Shown piece by piece: positions 6,721-9,874 of a DNA stretch of 9,874 nt. Source of the stretch: Bacteroidota bacterium (GTDB lineage Bacteria; Bacteroidota; Bacteroidia; B-17B0; Aurantibacillaceae); assembly GCA_947449125.1 (NCBI GenBank), contig CANFQR010000027.1:1-9874 (forward strand), read 5' to 3'. Position 1 is the stretch's first letter; every line of letters begins with the position of its first letter. A program made the translations under genes and the position numbers. Below the pieces are notes generated by a model. It saw only the letters and a list, made by a program, of their open reading frames with translations. It did no database searches and had not been told where the DNA came from.

Positions 6721-7977
6721 TTATGTAATCGGTTTGTCGTTTGTTAGTTTATTGTCTACCGCGTCACGCAAACCATTTCCTACGAGCATAAAAGCCAGAA
6801 CTAAAACCATAATTGCAACGCCAGGAATAAACGCTAAATAGGCTTTATCCATTAAAATATAACCGTGATGTGCATTTGTCATTTCTCCCCAAGAGGGCAG
6901 AGGAGGTTGAGCGCCAATACCTAAAAAACTTAAACCGGCTTCGGTTAAAATTGCACTGGCAAAATTACTTGAAGCCATTACAACAACGGGGCCCATTACA
7001 TTTGGTAAAACATGTTTAAATATAATGCGTGTGTTTTTGTATCCTAATGCTTTGCCGGCTTCAACAAATTCTTTTTCGCGAATACTTAACACCTGTCCAC
7101 GCACTATTCGCGCAATATCAACCCACATGGTTAAACCAACGGCAATAAAAACCTGCAGGATGCCTTTTCCTAAAACTAGTGTTATAGCAATAACCAATAA
7201 TAATGTAGGGATACTCCATACTACATTTAATAACCACATAATGGCCGCATCTGTTTTCCCCCTGTAGTATCCGGCAATAGAACCCAACAAGATGCCAATT
7301 ATAATAGAAATTACAACAGAAACTAAACCAACGCCAAGACTAATTCGTGTTCCAATTATTAAACGGCTTAATAAATCGCGACCCAATAAATCTGTTCCCA
7401 GTAAATATGTTTTAGTAATAATGTTTTCTTTTTCAATTATGTGTTGAAGTTCAGTAATCGATTTGCTAATTCTTATCGGGTTATTTAATTCGTTGAATGA
7501 AATTTCATTTTTTATTGAGTCGTAGCTCACCGGAAATTTTTTATCAATAGCATATACAACATCAGCAATATTAAATTTTAAACTAGTGTTTTGCTTTTTG
7601 TTGTTGTGTCCTGAATACTCTTCAATAATAATATTTTGACGATTAAACTGATATTTTTGTAAAGTATAGTTAACAAATTCTGATTTTTTACCGAAAAGCA
7701 TCTCCTTAAAAACAGAGGAAGAAATAGACGTTTGATTTTTTTTAACAGCCAACATTTTTACAGTAAAACCAGGTGATTTTATATGAAGCTCAGGCTTTTG
7801 ATCGTTTGCGTATGGAGTTTTATCAGGCGTTATTAAATAACCTAAAATTGAAACAAGGCAAGCAGATAAAATAATTATCAACCCAAATACAGCAATCTTA
7901 TTGCGCTTAAATTTCCGCCAAGTTTGTTTACTTAACGATTCAGAATTAAAGTCTATAGATTTTTTATTAAAAAACAC
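6721..7977 (-). CDS. DppC/OppC-type ABC transporter permease with enlarged periplasmic domain
   Basis: Inner-membrane permease subunit of a peptide/nickel-type (DppC/OppC) ABC importer. The N-terminal OppC_N signature (SKQTWRKFKRNKIAVFGLIIIL, split here around residues 16-36) precedes the first membrane helix (about 27-50). The core begins at GTDLLGRD (194-201) and RISLGVGL, followed by five further hydrophobic segments. The cytoplasmic EAA loop contacting the ATPase is clear: EFVEAGKALGY ... HVLPN (303-325). At 418 residues it is about 115 longer than a typical DppC; the extra length is one hydrophilic segment between helix 1 and GTDLLGRD (about 52-190), predicted periplasmic. The start is GTG at 7977. 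The only other in-frame upstream codon before a stop is ATT, and the first internal Met (residue 75) would delete helix 1. The gene is 3 bases after the glycosyltransferase stop. No ATPase, DppB partner or binding protein is in the window, so the substrate is unknown. Confidence 0.92.
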   Translation of the reverse strand: MFFNKKSIDFNSESLSKQTWRKFKRNKIAVFGLIIILSACLVSILGYLITPDKTPYANDQKPELHIKSPGFTVKMLAVKKNQTSISSSVFKEMLFGKKSEFVNYTLQKYQFNRQNIIIEEYSGHNNKKQNTSLKFNIADVVYAIDKKFPVSYDSIKNEISFNELNNPIRISKSITELQHIIEKENIITKTYLLGTDLLGRDLLSRLIIGTRISLGVGLVSVVISIIIGILLGSIAGYYRGKTDAAIMWLLNVVWSIPTLLLVIAITLVLGKGILQVFIAVGLTMWVDIARIVRGQVLSIREKEFVEAGKALGYKNTRIIFKHVLPNVMGPVVVMASSNFASAILTEAGLSFLGIGAQPPLPSWGEMTNAHHGYILMDKAYLAFIPGVAIMVLVLAFMLVGNGLRDAVDNKLTNDKPIT

Positions 7978-7980
7978 AAT

Positions 7981-9093
7981 TTATTTTTTCCAAACAGGTT
8001 TAATTAAAACCGATGCAATTCCAACTATTACGGCATACATAGGATAAATAAAACTAACCGGTAATGCGTACCATTTTAATCCTCTGGTTTTTATAAAACT
8101 TGAAGCTAAAAATAGTAACAAATTATCAATTATCAATTTTAAAAAAACAAACCACAATGCAGCTATTTCTGTTTGATTACTTAAAAAGCCAGTAAAAAAA
8201 CAACCTAGCCATACACCATTAATTATAAAAATTAAAAATGCCAAAATTAAATTTAGTTTGTTTTTATTTTGTTTAAATTTTGACGCCCATCTTATTTTTT
8301 GCGTTATTAATTTTTTAAAAGAATAGGCGGGGTAAGTATAAACTATAGCATCTAAACATTTTAAATAATTAATGGTTACAGGTTTAATTTTTTTTACATC
8401 CTCTAAAAATAAAACATCGTCTCCCGATATAATATTTAAGTGTGATGAATAGCCATTAACTTTATTAAAAATTGATTTGGTGAAAATTAAATTTGCGCCA
8501 TTACATAAAAATGATTTTTTAAAATAACTACTGCCGCAAGTTAATAAGGTTAAAATGTTTGACTCTACAGCCTGGAGTGCCCATAAAACGCCAAAGTTTT
8601 CTGCTATTGCAACGGGTGCAATAACTAAATCGGAGTTGTTTTCTATTTTAAAATTAACAATGCTTTGCAACCAAAATGTTGAATTGGTAAAAGTATCGGC
8701 GTCACGTAAAACTATAAGTTCATTTTTGGCAAATGTTATTGCGTAATCAATACTTTGTTTTTTACCCTTTTGAAATGGATTCGAAATAATTTTATAATCA
8801 ATTTTTGATTGCGTTAAAATTTTTTCAGCCCTTACAACAGTTTTATCCTTGCTTGCGTCATTAATTAAAATTAATTCCACTTTAGTTAAATCATAATCTT
8901 GATTTAATATTGATGCAATGCACCGTGAAATTGTCTTTTCTTCATTTCTTGCGCAAATAATAATTGTTAGTGGTGTTGTGTTTTCGTAGGACGGATTAAA
9001 GTAACTTGTTTTTTTTAAACCAATGGCAAAGTAAATTAAAAGTGAACTATAAAAAATTAATAGGCCAAAACTTATGACTATAATAATGATCAT
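7981..9093 (-). CDS. membrane-anchored family 2 glycosyltransferase
   Basis: A 370-residue GT-A fold enzyme expected to transfer a nucleotide-sugar glycosyl group on the cytoplasmic face of the inner membrane. An N-terminal membrane helix (2-25) is followed by the GT2 core: LTIIICARNEE (42-52), LILINDASKDKT (74-85), the metal-binding DAD (131-133), CNGANLIF (197-204), the GDD acceptor/base motif (224-226) and the QKIRW form of the Q-x-x-R-W motif (265-269). Three C-terminal membrane helices follow (about 281-302, 310-332, 342-365). This layout matches COG1215-like enzymes that act on lipid carriers or make polymers. The ATG overlaps the stop of the upstream flippase-like gene (ATGA, 4 bases), indicating translational coupling. 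All catalytic motifs appear intact. Sugar and acceptor cannot be deduced. The next gene is in the same reading frame, separated only by TAA and ATT. Confidence 0.93.
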   Translation of the reverse strand: MIIIIVISFGLLIFYSSLLIYFAIGLKKTSYFNPSYENTTPLTIIICARNEEKTISRCIASILNQDYDLTKVELILINDASKDKTVVRAEKILTQSKIDYKIISNPFQKGKKQSIDYAITFAKNELIVLRDADTFTNSTFWLQSIVNFKIENNSDLVIAPVAIAENFGVLWALQAVESNILTLLTCGSSYFKKSFLCNGANLIFTKSIFNKVNGYSSHLNIISGDDVLFLEDVKKIKPVTINYLKCLDAIVYTYPAYSFKKLITQKIRWASKFKQNKNKLNLILAFLIFIINGVWLGCFFTGFLSNQTEIAALWFVFLKLIIDNLLLFLASSFIKTRGLKWYALPVSFIYPMYAVIVGIASVLIKPVWKK

Positions 9094-9874
9094 TTTGACG
9101 AGTTGAATAGTTTAAAATCAAAATTTTGTTTTACCAAAACTATGTAACCGTAAATGCTTGGCAGTATAATGTTAAAAAGCCAAATTAAAATAGATGTTAA
9201 TGCCACTACCGAACTTGAAATTTCTAGGTCTTGAAAAACAATTAATGCAATGGCCGCTCTTATTGGAGCTTCTATAATGCTTATCATTGGGATGGTTGTG
9301 GTTATTAAATAATAAATGGCAATACTAACAAAAACGATAAAACTTAATTGCTGTTCTTGGAATAACGTAAGTAATAAATAATATTGCGTAAAAAACACCA
9401 TATATCTTATTGCTGATAACCCGAATAATTGGAATAATGCTTTTTTTGAGAACGTGTATTTAAAATTGTTTAACGATTGATTTTTATTTATTTTTTTAGT
9501 GATTAAATTTAAAATGTAATCTATTTTTACCAGACAAAAAATAAATAGGCAAAAAACAACTAGTGAAATACCAAACGTGGTGTAAGCTAGCCAAACATAT
9601 TCTTCTGCAATTTTATTTAACTTAAAAAGCAAAGCGCTCAATCCAATTAGGTAGGTAACACTTAATTGAAACATACCGTTAATAAAATGAAGTACCGTTA
9701 TTTTTGCTCTGTTTTCTGGTTTAAAAAATATTATTTTCGCAATAAATTCAGTAGCTCTACCGGGGGCTAGATTTCCTAAACAAATGCCACTGTATACAGA
9801 TTTTGAAGCTGTTATGTAATTAATTTTTTCAATAGGCGCTGTAATTAGTTGCCACTTTAAAGCTTCAATGCCCC
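9090..9874 (-). CDS. flippase-like LPG-synthase TM-region (UPF0104) membrane protein, 5' partial
   Basis: A multi-pass inner-membrane protein whose N-terminus lies beyond the right edge. The frame stays open upstream of the Met at 9674 to the end of the window, and that extra 66-codon stretch reads family sequence (LKWQLITAPIEKINY, then GNLAPGRATEFIAKI), so the Met is internal. About 260 residues are visible; members are usually about 310-350. The PGRATEF segment corresponds to the conserved Pro/Gly-x-Glu loop of the family, and EAPIRAAIALIVF plus the C-terminal IWLFNIILPSIYGYIVL helix are also typical. About five membrane segments are seen. Relatives include the flippase half of MprF and AglD-like proteins, which act with glycosyltransferases on lipids. 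The 4-base overlap with the glycosyltransferase gene supports a joint role, for example moving or presenting a glycolipid. The family call is moderately sure; the activity is inferred. Confidence 0.8.
   Translation of the reverse strand, partial: GIEALKWQLITAPIEKINYITASKSVYSGICLGNLAPGRATEFIAKIIFFKPENRAKITVLHFINGMFQLSVTYLIGLSALLFKLNKIAEEYVWLAYTTFGISLVVFCLFIFCLVKIDYILNLITKKINKNQSLNNFKYTFSKKALFQLFGLSAIRYMVFFTQYYLLLTLFQEQQLSFIVFVSIAIYYLITTTIPMISIIEAPIRAAIALIVFQDLEISSSVVALTSILIWLFNIILPSIYGYIVLVKQNFDFKLFNSSK

Noticed and set aside
7025..8746. Plus-strand reading frames at 7025-7267 and 8555-8746
   Set aside because: They are antisense to conserved parts of the ABC permease and the glycosyltransferase, with composition expected of shadows.
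9090..9674. A complete 194-residue protein starting at the Met at 9674
   Set aside because: The frame continues open to the window edge and the upstream residues match the same membrane family, so the gene is truncated by the window and not short.

Overview
The window looks like chromosomal DNA from a member of the Bacteroidota. The reasons are a visibly A+T-rich composition, start codons preceded by A/T-rich leaders with no Shine-Dalgarno sequence, a type-2 (KMSKR) isoleucyl-tRNA synthetase, a TraR/DksA-like protein with a degenerate zinc finger, and a long-loop signal peptidase II and Cys-rich ferrochelatase of the kind familiar from that phylum. Genus cannot be fixed from sequence alone. 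No tRNA, rRNA, CRISPR array, insertion sequence or phage gene was seen.

Plus strand, 1-6086. The window opens inside ileS, whose first roughly 120-140 codons lie outside. Nine bases after ileS comes a 395-residue composite protein: a Lys/Ala/Pro/Val-rich histone H1-like tail, an acidic block, a short Arg/Gly-rich patch and a C-terminal TraR/DksA-like domain. A strong intrinsic terminator (4260-4295) closes this pair. Then come lspA (lipoprotein signal peptidase) and, 31 bases later, hemH (ferrochelatase), probably one transcript started in the 60-base gap behind the terminator.

Convergent and minus-strand part, 6087-9874. A short lipoprotein gene with MORN-like repeats faces hemH. After a 164-base A/T-rich gap there is a tight minus-strand run, transcribed from the right edge leftward: a multi-pass flippase-like (LPG-synthase TM/UPF0104) membrane protein that runs off the window, a membrane-anchored family 2 glycosyltransferase overlapping it by 4 bases, and a DppC/OppC-type ABC permease with a large extra periplasmic domain, 3 bases further on and starting with GTG.

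How they fit together: the left half is housekeeping (Ile-tRNA charging, lipoprotein maturation, last step of protoheme synthesis) with a chromatin-like regulator embedded. The right half looks like an envelope module. The flippase-like protein and glycosyltransferase suggest making a glycosylated lipid or polymer; the permease's link to them rests only on spacing. The most unusual items are the histone-tail/DksA-like fusion and the three-gene envelope operon. I found no clear evidence for a wholly new defence or mobile system.
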